From: Streptomyces lacrimifluminis
Lineage (GTDB): Bacteria; Actinomycetota; Actinomycetes; Streptomycetales; Streptomycetaceae
DNA length: 64,000 bases
Direction: 5' to 3'
Assembly: GCF_014646095.1 (NCBI RefSeq)
Contig: NZ_BMMU01000015.1
Coordinates: 124,001-188,000 of the forward strand
The notes below the pieces were generated by a model. It was not told the origin of the DNA and did not search any database. It saw only the letters and a list, made by a program, of their open reading frames with translations. Of this stretch, positions 17,624 to 25,435 are shown one piece after another (position 1 is the stretch's first letter; every line of letters starts with the position of its first letter). The position numbers and the translations under genes are program-made.

Positions 17624-17654
17624 GGCCCGGCCCGGGCCTCCTCGGCCCGGGCCC
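17624..17654 (+). terminator. Terminator after the glycoside hydrolase
   Basis: GGCCCGGGCC occurs at 17629-17638 and 17644-17653; the copies pair with each other across a 5-nt loop immediately after the stop codon. Confidence 0.7.
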
Positions 17655-17699
17655 TCTGCCGTCAGCGAATCTGCTGCGGGCCGAGAAACCGGCCGCCTG

Positions 17700-17790
17700 C
17701 GTCGAGTCGGGCCGAGAGTGGGAAGCGCGGAGACATCCGCCGCACGAAATCCGCGACCACGACCCACGACCCACGATCGACGACTCGACG
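17700..17790 (+). repeat. Long-spaced inverted repeat in the clpP leader
   Basis: CGTCGAGTCG (17700-17709) is the exact reverse complement of CGACTCGACG (17781-17790), which abuts the clpP ribosome binding site (GAGGAG, 17788-17793). Between them lies a short ACGACCC/ACGACCC near-tandem repeat. Pairing could occlude translation initiation if both arms are in the mRNA. This is speculative. Confidence 0.35.
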
Positions 17791-17800
17791 AGGAGCCCCG

Positions 17801-18457
17801 ATGTCCCCACTCACCACCGCCGGTCCCTGGCCGGCGCCGCTGCCCCGGGCCGAGGAGGGCGACACCCCTCCCTCCCGGTTCGACGACCATCTCGCCGCCC
17901 AACTGCTCGCCCAGCGCATCGTGTTCCTCGGTACGCAGGTCGACGAGGTCTCGGCGAACCGGATCTGCGTCCAGTTGCTCCTGCTGTCGGCGGAGGACCC
18001 GCGCACCGACATCGGTCTGTACATCAACAGCCCCGGCGGCTCGGTGACGGCGGGCCTCGCCATCTACGACACCATGCAGCTGATCCCCAACGACGTGTCC
18101 ACGCTCGCCATGGGATTCGCGGCCAGCATGGGCCAGTTCCTGCTCAGCGTGGGCGCACCCGGCAAGCGGTACGCGCTGCCGAACGCGCGGATCATGATGC
18201 ACCAGCCGTCGGCAGGCATCGGCGGGACCACCGCCGACATCGAGATCCAGGCGGAGAACCTGGAGTTCACGAAGGGGGCCGTCGAGCGGATCACCGCCCA
18301 GCACACCGGTCAGAGTGAGGAGACCATCTCACGGGACGGCGACCGCGACCGCTGGTTCACGGCCGAACAGGCCAGGGAGTACGGCATGGTGGACCGGGTG
18401 GTCGGCTCGCTGGCCGACGTACGCCCTGCCGCCTCACGACGACGGATGGGGCTCTGA
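17801..18457 (+). CDS. clpP: ATP-dependent Clp protease proteolytic subunit, catalytically complete (ClpP3-like)
   Basis: 218 residues. Ser109 (FAASMGQ), His134 (IMMHQP) and Asp183 (GDRDRW) form a complete serine-protease triad, and INSPGGSV is the ClpP oxyanion-region motif. GAGGAG precedes ATG 17801. It sits one base ahead of a second clpP, with a PopR-like activator gene convergent behind them. This matches the clpP3-clpP4/popR locus known from S. lividans and S. coelicolor, where the second ClpP pair is induced when ClpP1P2 is inactive. Works in the cytoplasm with Clp ATPases. Confidence 0.93.
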   Translation: MSPLTTAGPWPAPLPRAEEGDTPPSRFDDHLAAQLLAQRIVFLGTQVDEVSANRICVQLLLLSAEDPRTDIGLYINSPGGSVTAGLAIYDTMQLIPNDVSTLAMGFAASMGQFLLSVGAPGKRYALPNARIMMHQPSAGIGGTTADIEIQAENLEFTKGAVERITAQHTGQSEETISRDGDRDRWFTAEQAREYGMVDRVVGSLADVRPAASRRRMGL

Positions 18458-18458
18458 C

Positions 18459-19061
18459 ATGGGGACGTACACGATTCCGAACGTCGTCGAGCGGACTCCG
18501 CAGGGCGAGCGGTCGTACGACGTGTTCAGTCGGCTGCTGTCCGAGCGGATCATCTTTCTCGGCACCGAGATCGACGACGGCGTCGCCAACGTCGTGATCG
18601 CGCAACTCCTGCATCTGGAGTCGTCGTCACCGGAGCAGGAGATCGCGATCTACATCAACTCGCCCGGCGGCTCGTTCACTTCGCTCATGGCGATCTACGA
18701 CACCATGACCTACGTACAGGCGCCGATCTCGACGTTCTGTGTCGGGCAGGCCGCCTCGACGGCTGCGGTGCTGCTGGCCGGAGGCGATCCCGGGCGTCGG
18801 TTCGTCCTCGAACACGCGCGGGTGCTGCTGGGCCAGCCGGCGAGCAGCGGTCACCGGGGCACGGTGTCCGACCTCGCCGTCCAGGCCAGGGAGATGGTCC
18901 GCATCCGCGCGCAGGTCGAGGAGGTGCTCTCCCGGCACACGCGCCACGACGTGACGACACTGCGCGCGGACATGGACCGCGACAAGGTGTTCACGGCCGC
19001 GGAGGCGGTGGCGTACGGCCTGGCCGACGAGGTGGTGAGCCGACGCCTCGCCGGCGTCTGA
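18459..19061 (+). CDS. clpP: ClpP paralogue lacking the catalytic histidine (ClpP4-like)
   Basis: 200 residues; ATG 18459 lies one base after the upstream clpP stop. The fold signature INSPGGSF, Ser100 (VGQAASTAAVL) and the region-5 aspartate at about residue 175 (MDRDKVF) are present. Where ClpP has MHQP, this protein has LLGQP, with Gly125 in place of the catalytic His. On its own it should be proteolytically inactive and probably serves as a structural or regulatory ring in a hetero-tetradecamer with the upstream subunit. Co-transcribed with clpP 17801. Confidence 0.88.
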   Translation: MGTYTIPNVVERTPQGERSYDVFSRLLSERIIFLGTEIDDGVANVVIAQLLHLESSSPEQEIAIYINSPGGSFTSLMAIYDTMTYVQAPISTFCVGQAASTAAVLLAGGDPGRRFVLEHARVLLGQPASSGHRGTVSDLAVQAREMVRIRAQVEEVLSRHTRHDVTTLRADMDRDKVFTAAEAVAYGLADEVVSRRLAGV

Positions 19062-19099
19062 CGGAGGCGCGCAGAGTACGACGGGCGCGAGCCGACCTG

Positions 19100-19507
19100 T
19101 CAGGCGGCCAGGCAGAGCCCGTTGTACGGCGCCGAGGTCGTCGTACGTGCTCGGGTACTGCTCCGGGTGTGCCGTGTCAGCTCGCTCTGGGCCAGGGACA
19201 GCAGGTCTCCCAGACCCAGGCCGAGGGCCCCGGCGGCTGCCGCGAGGACCTCCGAGGAGGCTTCCTTGCGGCCCCTCTCCAGCTCCGACAGGTACGGCAT
19301 GGAGATCCTGGCCGCGTCGGCGACGTCCTTGAGGGTGCGTTCCTGGGCGAGCCGCTCACGGCGCAGGACGTCGCCAACCAGGTCGCGGAAGAGCGGTTCC
19401 CTGGGCGCGGGCCGCGCCGGGGGCACCGGGGCGGCGGGAGCCGGTGCCGGCACGGTCTTCGGACGCAGCGGGATCACGCGGGCCTGGTTCGGCGCTTGAT
19501 TGCTCAC
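19100..19507 (-). CDS. popR: PopR-like HTH activator of the clpP pair
   Basis: 135 residues. A Pro/Ala-rich N-terminus is followed by an XRE/ClgR-type HTH (LFRDLVGDVLRRERLAQE ... SMPYLSELERGRKEASSEVL, residues about 38-100). The protein ends CLAA. In S. lividans, PopR activates clpP3 clpP4 and is itself removed by ClpP1P2 through two C-terminal alanines, exactly the ending seen here, so it likely reports loss of the main ClpP. GTG 19507 is the start used; its GAGGGA is unusually close, so a downstream GTG (arginine-valine-isoleucine region) is possible. It faces the clpP pair tail to tail. Confidence 0.82.
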   Translation of the reverse strand: MSNQAPNQARVIPLRPKTVPAPAPAAPVPPARPAPREPLFRDLVGDVLRRERLAQERTLKDVADAARISMPYLSELERGRKEASSEVLAAAAGALGLGLGDLLSLAQSELTRHTRSSTRARTTTSAPYNGLCLAA

Positions 19508-19518
19508 TCCCTCAGCCT

Positions 19519-19534
19519 AGAAGCGATCGCTTCT
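19519..19534. promoter_or_regulatory. 16-bp perfect palindrome upstream of popR
   Basis: AGAAGCGATCGCTTCT is a perfect palindrome 12 bases before the popR start, flanked by further imperfect symmetry (CCTCAG and TGAGG). A second, imperfect palindrome with ATTC/GAAT outer arms lies at 19551-19569. Position suggests an operator over the popR promoter; the binding protein is unknown. Confidence 0.55.
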
Positions 19535-19603
19535 GAGGGAAGGCGTCGGCATTCTGCCCTGGGGGGAATCACCACGGCGGGGCGAACAGGCTGAGGGGCG
19601 AAC

Positions 19604-20380
19604 ATGCTGCGTGACACCTTCGACGAGGCGGCGGAACTCTACGACCGGGCACGCCCCCGGTATCCACGGGCACTCGTTGACGACCTGGCCCGCGCGGCCG
19701 GCCTCGGCCCGGGCAGCCGCGTCCTGGAGATCGCCCCCGGCACGGGTCAACTCACTGTCCCGCTGGCCGAGTCGGGCTACCGGATCACAGCCGTCGAGCT
19801 GGGCCCGTCCCTCGCCACCGTGGCCCGGCGCAACCTGCGGGACCTCCCGCTCGCGGAGGTCACGGTCGCCGACTTCGAGCAGTGGCCGCTGCCGCCCGAA
19901 CCGTTCGACCTGGTCGTGTGCGCGACCGCGTTCCACTGGCTCGACCCGGCGGTACGCCTGCCCAGGGCGGCCCAGGCGCTTCGGCCGGGCGGGGTGTTCG
20001 CGGTCGTCACCACACAACATGTCAAAGGCGGCACCGTCGACTTCTTCGAGCGGGTACAGCGGTGCTACGAGCAGTGGGACCCGGCGACGCCACCCGACCT
20101 GCAACAGGTCGACGAGGCCGACACCGTGACGGACACCGAGGAGTGGGACCGCTCCGAGCACTTCGACCGGGTCAGCGTCCAGCGCCACGCCCGGGACATC
20201 GCGTACTCCGTCGACGAGTACATCGACGTCCTGCTCACCTATTCGGGCCACCGCGCGCTCGACGCACCCTCGCGCCACGGCCTGCTCGTCTGCATCCGGG
20301 ACCTGATCCAGACGCGGTACGGCGGCCGGGTCACCAAGCGCTACCTCCATGAGCTGATCACGGCGAGACGAGTCTCCTGA
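19604..20380 (+). CDS. Class I SAM-dependent methyltransferase
   Basis: 258 residues. SAM-binding motif I is VLEIAPGTGQLTVPLA (about 40-55), the acidic end of strand 2 is in AVELGPSL, and LVVCATAFHWLD is the motif IV region typical of the UbiE/COQ5-like Methyltransf_11 group. GAGGGG precedes ATG 19604. Substrate cannot be inferred. The N-terminus FDEAAELYDRARPRYP is shared by many actinobacterial proteins of this type. A weak hairpin (20406-20435) follows. Confidence 0.88.
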   Translation: MLRDTFDEAAELYDRARPRYPRALVDDLARAAGLGPGSRVLEIAPGTGQLTVPLAESGYRITAVELGPSLATVARRNLRDLPLAEVTVADFEQWPLPPEPFDLVVCATAFHWLDPAVRLPRAAQALRPGGVFAVVTTQHVKGGTVDFFERVQRCYEQWDPATPPDLQQVDEADTVTDTEEWDRSEHFDRVSVQRHARDIAYSVDEYIDVLLTYSGHRALDAPSRHGLLVCIRDLIQTRYGGRVTKRYLHELITARRVS

Positions 20381-20405
20381 GCGGACCACGAAGCTCTTCA
20401 CACGG

Positions 20406-20435
20406 GGGCACCGGGCGCGCCAGGGCCGGGTGCCC
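20406..20435 (+). terminator. Possible terminator after the methyltransferase
   Basis: GGGCACC (20406-20412) can pair with GGTGCCC (20429-20435), extended by GG/CC with one bulge. Confidence 0.35.
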
Positions 20436-20595
20436 TACGCCGATCCTCCGAGAGACACCGACCGCCATCGCCCCACGATGTCCACTTCGGCGCCACGACC
20501 GTGCCCGCAATCCTTACTGCCAGGTCAACACCAGTGGTTCTGCGGGCCTTTCGCACCGTGTGTCCACCGGTCTTTTGCAGTGCGCAATTTTTATG

Positions 20596-20620
20596 GCATG
20601 CCCTGCGCCCGACCGGGTAC
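20596..20620 (+). promoter_or_regulatory. SigB-type promoter of the sigma factor gene
   Basis: GCAT (20596-20599), 15 bases, then GGGTAC (20615-20620) fits the Streptomyces SigB-group consensus GNNT-N14-16-GGGTAY. It lies 62 bases before the start of a sigma factor of that very group, consistent with autoregulation. The 300-base gap upstream of the sigma gene holds no other gene. Confidence 0.55.
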
Positions 20621-20681
20621 ACGCAGTCCGGAACCGTTCCATCGTCCGCAGCTCGACGTTTTCGTGGGAGAGGTACAGGTA

Positions 20682-21569
20682 ATGGACACCGCCATCATCC
20701 GGTCGAAGGCAGAGGTCGCCGTGGACACCGCCGGAGCCAGGACGGGTGACGCCCCACTGCCCGGGATCCCGGAACCGCGAAAGGTGGCTCCCCGTGACGC
20801 ACGGGAGCTGTCCCGCCAGTTCTTCAAGCGCATGAACGAACTCGAAGAGGGCACGCACGAGCACCAGTACGCGCGCAACACCCTGATCGAGATGAACATG
20901 TCGCTCGTGCGGTTCGCCGCGGGGCGTTTCCGGGGCCGCGGCGACGACATGGAGGACATCGTCCAGGTCGGGATGATCGGCCTGATCAAGGCCATCGACC
21001 GGTTCGAGCTGTCCCGCGAGGTGGAGTTCACGTCGTTCGCGGTGCCGTACATCGTCGGCGAGATCAAGCGGTTCTTCCGTGACACGACCTGGGCGGTGCA
21101 CGTGCCGCGCCGCCTCCAGGAGCTGCGCGTCGAGCTGGCCAAGGCGCGCGAGGAACTGTCGAGCAGGCTGGACCGTGATCCGACGGTCGCCGAACTCGCC
21201 ACGCTGATGAACCTGTCCGAGGCGGAGGTCGTCGAGGGACAGATCGCCTCCAACGGATACAACTCCTCCTCCCTCGACGCCGCGTTGACCGGCGACGGGG
21301 CCGACGACGGCGAGGCGGTGCTCGCCGACTTCATCGGGGTCGAAGAACACGGGATGCGGCTGGTCGAGGACTTCCAGTCGCTCGCCCCGCTGCTCGCCGA
21401 ACTCAGCGACCGGGACCGGCAGATCATCCATCTGCGGTTCGTCGAGGAGGCCACCCAGGCGGAGATCGGCGAGCTGCTCGGCTGCTCGCAGATGCACGTC
21501 TCCCGCCTGATCAAGCGCATCATCACGCAGCTGCGCGAGGGCATGCTCGGCGAGCTGGACTACGCCTGA
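20682..21569 (+). CDS. SigB/SigF-family (group 3) RNA polymerase sigma factor
   Basis: 295 residues. Region 2 contains DDMEDIVQVGMIGLIKAIDR and EFTSFAVPYIVGEIKRFFRD; region 3 runs from about 140 to 215; region 4 is TQAEIGELLGCSQMHVSRLI near the C-terminus. ATG 20682 has GGGAGAGG upstream. This group directs stress and differentiation regulons in Streptomyces and is normally held by RsbW-like anti-sigma kinases; an RsbW-like gene lies just downstream on the opposite strand, and both have SigB-type promoters. No RsbV-type antagonist is adjacent. Confidence 0.92.
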   Translation: MDTAIIRSKAEVAVDTAGARTGDAPLPGIPEPRKVAPRDARELSRQFFKRMNELEEGTHEHQYARNTLIEMNMSLVRFAAGRFRGRGDDMEDIVQVGMIGLIKAIDRFELSREVEFTSFAVPYIVGEIKRFFRDTTWAVHVPRRLQELRVELAKAREELSSRLDRDPTVAELATLMNLSEAEVVEGQIASNGYNSSSLDAALTGDGADDGEAVLADFIGVEEHGMRLVEDFQSLAPLLAELSDRDRQIIHLRFVEEATQAEIGELLGCSQMHVSRLIKRIITQLREGMLGELDYA

Positions 21570-21598
21570 CCCGCATGCCGGCCTGACCGCTCCGCCAA

Positions 21599-21639
21599 CC
21601 AGTGAGTCGAGACCCGTACGTCGGGTCTCGACTCACTGG
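21599..21639. terminator. Strong bidirectional terminator between sigma factor and anti-sigma-like kinase
   Basis: Perfect 18-bp arms (21599-21616 and 21622-21639) around a 5-nt loop, between convergent genes. Beyond it the short phrases TGGACTCA and GGCTAATGG are each repeated nearby. Confidence 0.85.
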
Positions 21640-21680
21640 ACTCATTGGCCAATGGACTCACCGGGCTAATGGGGAACTGG

Positions 21681-22139
21681 CTAATGGAGAGGGTTGAGCG
21701 GCAGCACGGCCCTGACGCATTTGCCGACCGGCACCCTGCGGGCGGTCACCTCGGTGGCGATCGCGTGGACGATCTCCAGGCCGTGCCGGCCGATCCGTTC
21801 CGGGTCCCGGGGGTAGCGCAGGGGCAGTGCGGCGCTGCTGTCGTAGACGGACACCGCCACCGAGGTCTCCGTACCCTCCAGCTCCAGAACGTACGGGCCG
21901 TGACTGTGCCGGTCCGCGTTGGTGACCAACTCGCTGACCACCAGCACCAGTTCACCGTGGATACGCTCGTCCGTCGGGGCGCACCACTCCTTCCTCAGCT
22001 GCTCCAGGAAGTTCTCGGCGAAGGCGCGTGCCTCCGCGATGCAGCCCTGCTCGCCGGTGAAGTGCGTCGCCCTTCGTAGCGGTTCGACGGGGTCGCCGAA
22101 ACCAGTCGGTATCACTGCTCCGCCCAGCTGTTCGATCAT
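21681..22139 (-). CDS. RsbW-like ATP-binding anti-sigma/serine kinase
   Basis: 152 residues of the HATPase_c type: N-box ELVTNADRHS (about 70-79), G1-like DSSAALP (about 101-107) and G2-like GRHGLEIVHA (about 117-126). ATG 22139 is preceded by GAGAGAG. Proteins of this class either bind and phosphorylate partners of sigma-B-type factors or serve as stand-alone regulators; more than 30 paralogues exist per Streptomyces genome. Its neighbour, facing it, is a SigB-type sigma gene, and the promoter at 22191-22215 suggests it belongs to that regulon, a negative loop if it binds that sigma. Confidence 0.85.
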   Translation of the reverse strand: MIEQLGGAVIPTGFGDPVEPLRRATHFTGEQGCIAEARAFAENFLEQLRKEWCAPTDERIHGELVLVVSELVTNADRHSHGPYVLELEGTETSVAVSVYDSSAALPLRYPRDPERIGRHGLEIVHAIATEVTARRVPVGKCVRAVLPLNPLH

Positions 22140-22190
22140 GTGCTGCTCTCTCGGTGGCCGGTCCCGGCCGGACCCGGTCGCACACTGCTC

Positions 22191-22215
22191 GTACCCGGAG
22201 CCGCGCTTCTCAGTC
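22191..22215 (-). promoter_or_regulatory. SigB-type promoter of the RsbW-like gene
   Basis: On the minus strand GACT (22215-22212), 15 bases, then GGGTAC (22196-22191): a full match to GNNT-N14-16-GGGTAY, 52 bases before the ATG. Confidence 0.6.
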
Positions 22216-22243
22216 CCCCCGTCCCCTCGGCCTCCCCTGGATC

Positions 22244-23548
22244 TCAGGAGGACGGCGAGGTGGACTCCGACTGAGGCGTCAGCTCGGAGAGGCCGTCGTC
22301 GGGCGGGGACTGAGGCGACACGGGGGCCGAGGAGGGTGGCTCGACGGCCGGGGGCGAGGAGGGGGGCGCGCTCGATGTCGGCGGGCAGGGCTCGGCCGAC
22401 GGGCTCGCGGTGCCCGGTGTGGCCGGTGAAGCGGGCGAGGCCGGCGGCCTGATGGAGGCGGTGGGTGAGGACACGCACGGCAGCGGTGACTGCGGCGGCA
22501 GCAGGCCGGGCGACGCGGACGTCGGCTCCGAGGACGCTGCCGAGGGTGCCGAGGGTGCCGAGGAACTGTCCGACGGGGTCGGCCGGCCGACCGGCGGATC
22601 GGTCTTCTTGTCGTGCCCGCCCGTGTCGCCGTGGTGACGGTGGAACCAGTCGCCACGCTCGGGGTCGTAGACGACGAAGATGTTGATGACCGTGGTGGCG
22701 GGCGCCACGACGACCACGTTCGAGGAGCGGTACGAGGGCCACGCGTCGCCCTTCGTGCGCGGGGCGCTCTGCTGTCGTACCGGGTCGGTGAGCGGGTTGC
22801 CGCAGGCGCAGCGCACGCGCGGCCGGCCGCGGTCGTCGACGAGGACGGCCGTGCCGGTCTGGAGGACGGCCTGGTAGCTGGTGGCGGCGGCATCGCGGTA
22901 GCCGTGGTTGGTGACACGGGTGTCCATACGCAGCTGTACGGGGGTGAGTGAGCGCAGGTACGCGGGGACCCCGGCGGGCTGGAGGCCGAGGACCGAGGCG
23001 AACGCCCCGTTCTTCGCGGGGGCCGCCCCGAGCACCCGGATCTGCTTCTCCACGTCGCAGCTGGCGACCTTGCGGGTCCCGCCGTAGAGGCCGGGCGCGC
23101 CGCCGTCCACGCCCCGTACGGCGTTCGAGGTGGCTGTCCCTGAGAGGGTGGCGGTGGGGGTCGTGGCCGGTGGGGCGGAGCTGTCCTTGGCCGTGGACTC
23201 GGTGAAGGGGTCGGGGCCCGACGTGTCCGCGGCCTGGAGGAAGACCTCGCCGCTCGCCTGGTCGGTGCTGCCGCCGGAACGGGTGAGAACGACGATCAGG
23301 GCCACGGCGGCCACGACCGAGGTGACGAGCACCGCGATGCGGGGCACCGACCTCCACCAGGGCCGGTCGGGCCCTGGCCCGGGCCCGTTGCGGGGCCCGC
23401 CGCCCGCGCCTCCGTCACCGCCGCCTCCCCCGCCTCCGCCGTCTGCGGGTGGCTGGGAAGGTGGTCCCGCGGGCGGCTGGGAAGGACCCGACAAGGGGCC
23501 GGAGGGCGGTCCTGTGGGGCGGCCGGAGGACGGCTGTTCGAGGCTCAC
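22244..23548 (-). CDS. DUF6777 membrane-anchored protein with Pro/Ser-rich ends
   Basis: 434 residues from GTG 23548. The N-terminus is a Pro/Gly/Ser-rich cytoplasmic tail (PSGPLSGPSQPPAGPPSQPP, then poly-Gly), a single membrane helix lies at about residues 75-95 (IAVLVTSVVAAVALIVVL), and the extracellular DUF6777 domain at about 115-310 carries DTRVTNHGYRD and VRCACGNPL with paired cysteines. The last 120 residues are nearly all Pro, Ser, Ala and Thr, probably wall-spanning. Such genes often accompany the streptophobe/kinase genes found next door. Function unknown. Confidence 0.8.
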   Translation of the reverse strand: MSLEQPSSGRPTGPPSGPLSGPSQPPAGPPSQPPADGGGGGGGGDGGAGGGPRNGPGPGPDRPWWRSVPRIAVLVTSVVAAVALIVVLTRSGGSTDQASGEVFLQAADTSGPDPFTESTAKDSSAPPATTPTATLSGTATSNAVRGVDGGAPGLYGGTRKVASCDVEKQIRVLGAAPAKNGAFASVLGLQPAGVPAYLRSLTPVQLRMDTRVTNHGYRDAAATSYQAVLQTGTAVLVDDRGRPRVRCACGNPLTDPVRQQSAPRTKGDAWPSYRSSNVVVVAPATTVINIFVVYDPERGDWFHRHHGDTGGHDKKTDPPVGRPTPSDSSSAPSAPSAASSEPTSASPGLLPPQSPLPCVSSPTASIRPPASPASPATPGTASPSAEPCPPTSSAPPSSPPAVEPPSSAPVSPQSPPDDGLSELTPQSESTSPSS

Positions 23549-23709
23549 GGGCTCTTCTTCCGACGTGGGCTTCTGCGGCACATGCACCAATATCTGCCGC
23601 TTTCTTCCACAACATTCCCATTGTGCGCCCTGGCCCCGGGTCACCCGCAAGCGGACGCTCTCGTTCCTCCCGACAGGCGCGCCGCCCGAGTGCTGTCTAG
23701 CGTGGCAGG

Positions 23710-24999
23710 GTGAGCACGCGAACGCCCGCTCCCGTGCCGATCCCCACCGAGGAGCGGACCGCCTCCCGGCACGGCTGGGTACAGGCCCTGGCCGCGGTGC
23801 TGGCCGGGCTGGGCGCCATGGTGCTGACCGCCGGGCTGGGACTGTGGGCCGCCGGTGCGGGCGATCTGCCGGACGGAGCGTTCCCCCGGGTCGTCGCGGC
23901 CACCGTCGTGACAGCGGTCGGCGGCACCGTGGAGCTCACGGGTGACGCCGGAGACCTCGCCGAGACGGCGGGCGGCCTGAGTGTGATGCCCCTGTCGGTG
24001 ACGCTGGTCGGGGCGCTCGTGACCGGCGCTGGCTTCCTCCGGCCCCTGCGGCACCGGGCCGTCGCCGGGGCTCCCGAGCTGGCCGGCTGGGCCGCGCGCA
24101 TCGCCGTCCTGTGGCTGCTGGGCCTGGGCGGTCTGGCGTTCGCGGCCCGTCAGACCTTCGCTGTCTCGCTGGGCGACGGAACACTCGGCGACATCGGGGA
24201 CGTCTTCGGCGCCTCACCGCGAATCGGCTTCACGACCGACGTACCGCTGACGCTCCTCGCCGGTCTGCTGTGGCTGGCGGGCGTCCTGGCGCTGGCCCTG
24301 TTGGTATCGCGCGGGGCCCCGCTGCCGCCACGTCTGCTGCGCTTCCAGGAGTCGGTACGTCCGGCCGCGTACGCCATGGTCGTGCTGCTGCTCGCCTTCG
24401 TGGCCCTGGGGATCGTGACCGGGCTCGTCGTGGCGGTGACGCGCGGACAGCCCGCGCAGTCGCTCGCGCTGGTCCTGCTGGGCATGCCGAACCTGGTCTG
24501 GCTCGCCCTGACCACCGGCCTGGGCGCCACCTGGGAGGGACGCGTCGAGGGCCCCTTCGGGCTGCCGATGCCGCATGTCCTCGACGAGGTACTGCGCACC
24601 CCGGACAACGCCACGCTCAACCTGGACACCCTCTCCGGTTACGACGGCAGGGTGTGGTGGCTGGTGGCCGTCGACGCGGTGCTGCTGCTGGCCGCCGCGT
24701 TCCTGATGGCGGCGCGCTCACCGGCCCGGATGCGGGCCTGGCAGCACGCCGTGCACATGGCGGTCGCGCTCGCTGTGACAGTCCTGATGATCTGCCTGGG
24801 CGGAAGGATCTCCGCCCACTACGGCCTGTCCGTGCTCGGCGTCGGCGACCTCGGCGGCAACCTCTCCGGCAGCCTGTTCCTCCGCCCCCGGCTGTGGGGC
24901 GCGCTCGGTCTCGCACTGCTGTGGGGGCTGGTCACCGGGTTCCTGGGGGCACTGCTGGCCCGGCGGGTGCACCGACGGGGCGAGGTCGAAAGCCGTTAG
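23710..24999 (+). CDS. Streptophobe-family polytopic membrane protein
   Basis: 429 residues, GTG 23710. About nine to ten hydrophobic helices with long Leu/Ala/Val stretches, including HGWVQALAAVLAGLGAMVLT and FVALGIVTGLVVAV; a short hydrophilic domain at about 75-90 and another around 280-315 (GRVEGPFGLPMPHVLDEVLR). The streptophobe family is restricted to actinomycetes and has no assigned activity. Divergent from the DUF6777 gene; a kinase and an FHA-ABC transporter follow, suggesting a shared envelope function. Confidence 0.78.
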   Translation: MSTRTPAPVPIPTEERTASRHGWVQALAAVLAGLGAMVLTAGLGLWAAGAGDLPDGAFPRVVAATVVTAVGGTVELTGDAGDLAETAGGLSVMPLSVTLVGALVTGAGFLRPLRHRAVAGAPELAGWAARIAVLWLLGLGGLAFAARQTFAVSLGDGTLGDIGDVFGASPRIGFTTDVPLTLLAGLLWLAGVLALALLVSRGAPLPPRLLRFQESVRPAAYAMVVLLLAFVALGIVTGLVVAVTRGQPAQSLALVLLGMPNLVWLALTTGLGATWEGRVEGPFGLPMPHVLDEVLRTPDNATLNLDTLSGYDGRVWWLVAVDAVLLLAAAFLMAARSPARMRAWQHAVHMAVALAVTVLMICLGGRISAHYGLSVLGVGDLGGNLSGSLFLRPRLWGALGLALLWGLVTGFLGALLARRVHRRGEVESR

Positions 25000-25033
25000 G
25001 CGGGGTTTCACGGTGGTGGGAGCGTGACCCGCC

Positions 25034-25435
25034 ATGACGTTGACTGCCGAAGGCCGGACGGCCGCAACGGAGTTGTTCGCGTTGCACGGTCACCCCGTCG
25101 ACGACGGAGACCTCGGCCGCATGACGGAGGTCTTCATCACGGACGTGTGTACGACCTCTCCGACGTCGGTAGGAATCTCGTCACCGGCCTCGCCGCGCTC
25201 ACGGACGCGGCGCTCGCCCTCGGCCCGGCGAACCCGGTCGCCCAGCACGGCGAACGTGGTCGTCTCCGAGGAACCCGCAGGCCGGGTCGACGCCCGCTCC
25301 AAGGAGCTGGGCGTACCGGAAGGTGTCCGCACGGCGGGTGCCGTCGGACGGGCTGGGGCCTGGATGACACGCCAACTTCCCGCAGCTGAGTGCCTGTTGC
25401 CGGTTACCCCGACCGCCGGTGGCCCTGCCGGGTGA
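25034..25435 (+). pseudogene. Frameshifted SnoaL-like (NTF2-fold) gene
   Basis: Reading frame 1 begins like an NTF2/SnoaL-like protein (MTLTAEGRTAATELFALHG ... MTEVFITDV). The expected continuation VYDLSDVGRNLVTGLAALTD is in the next frame from about 25146, and frame 1 resumes at about 25250 with NVVVSEEPAGRVDARSKELG. The simplest account is loss of one G at about 25146 (GTGGTGTAC became GTGTGTAC) with a compensating change about 100 bases later. The C-terminus is also atypical and the frame runs into the end of the kinase gene. Either a pseudogene or sequence error. Confidence 0.6.
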
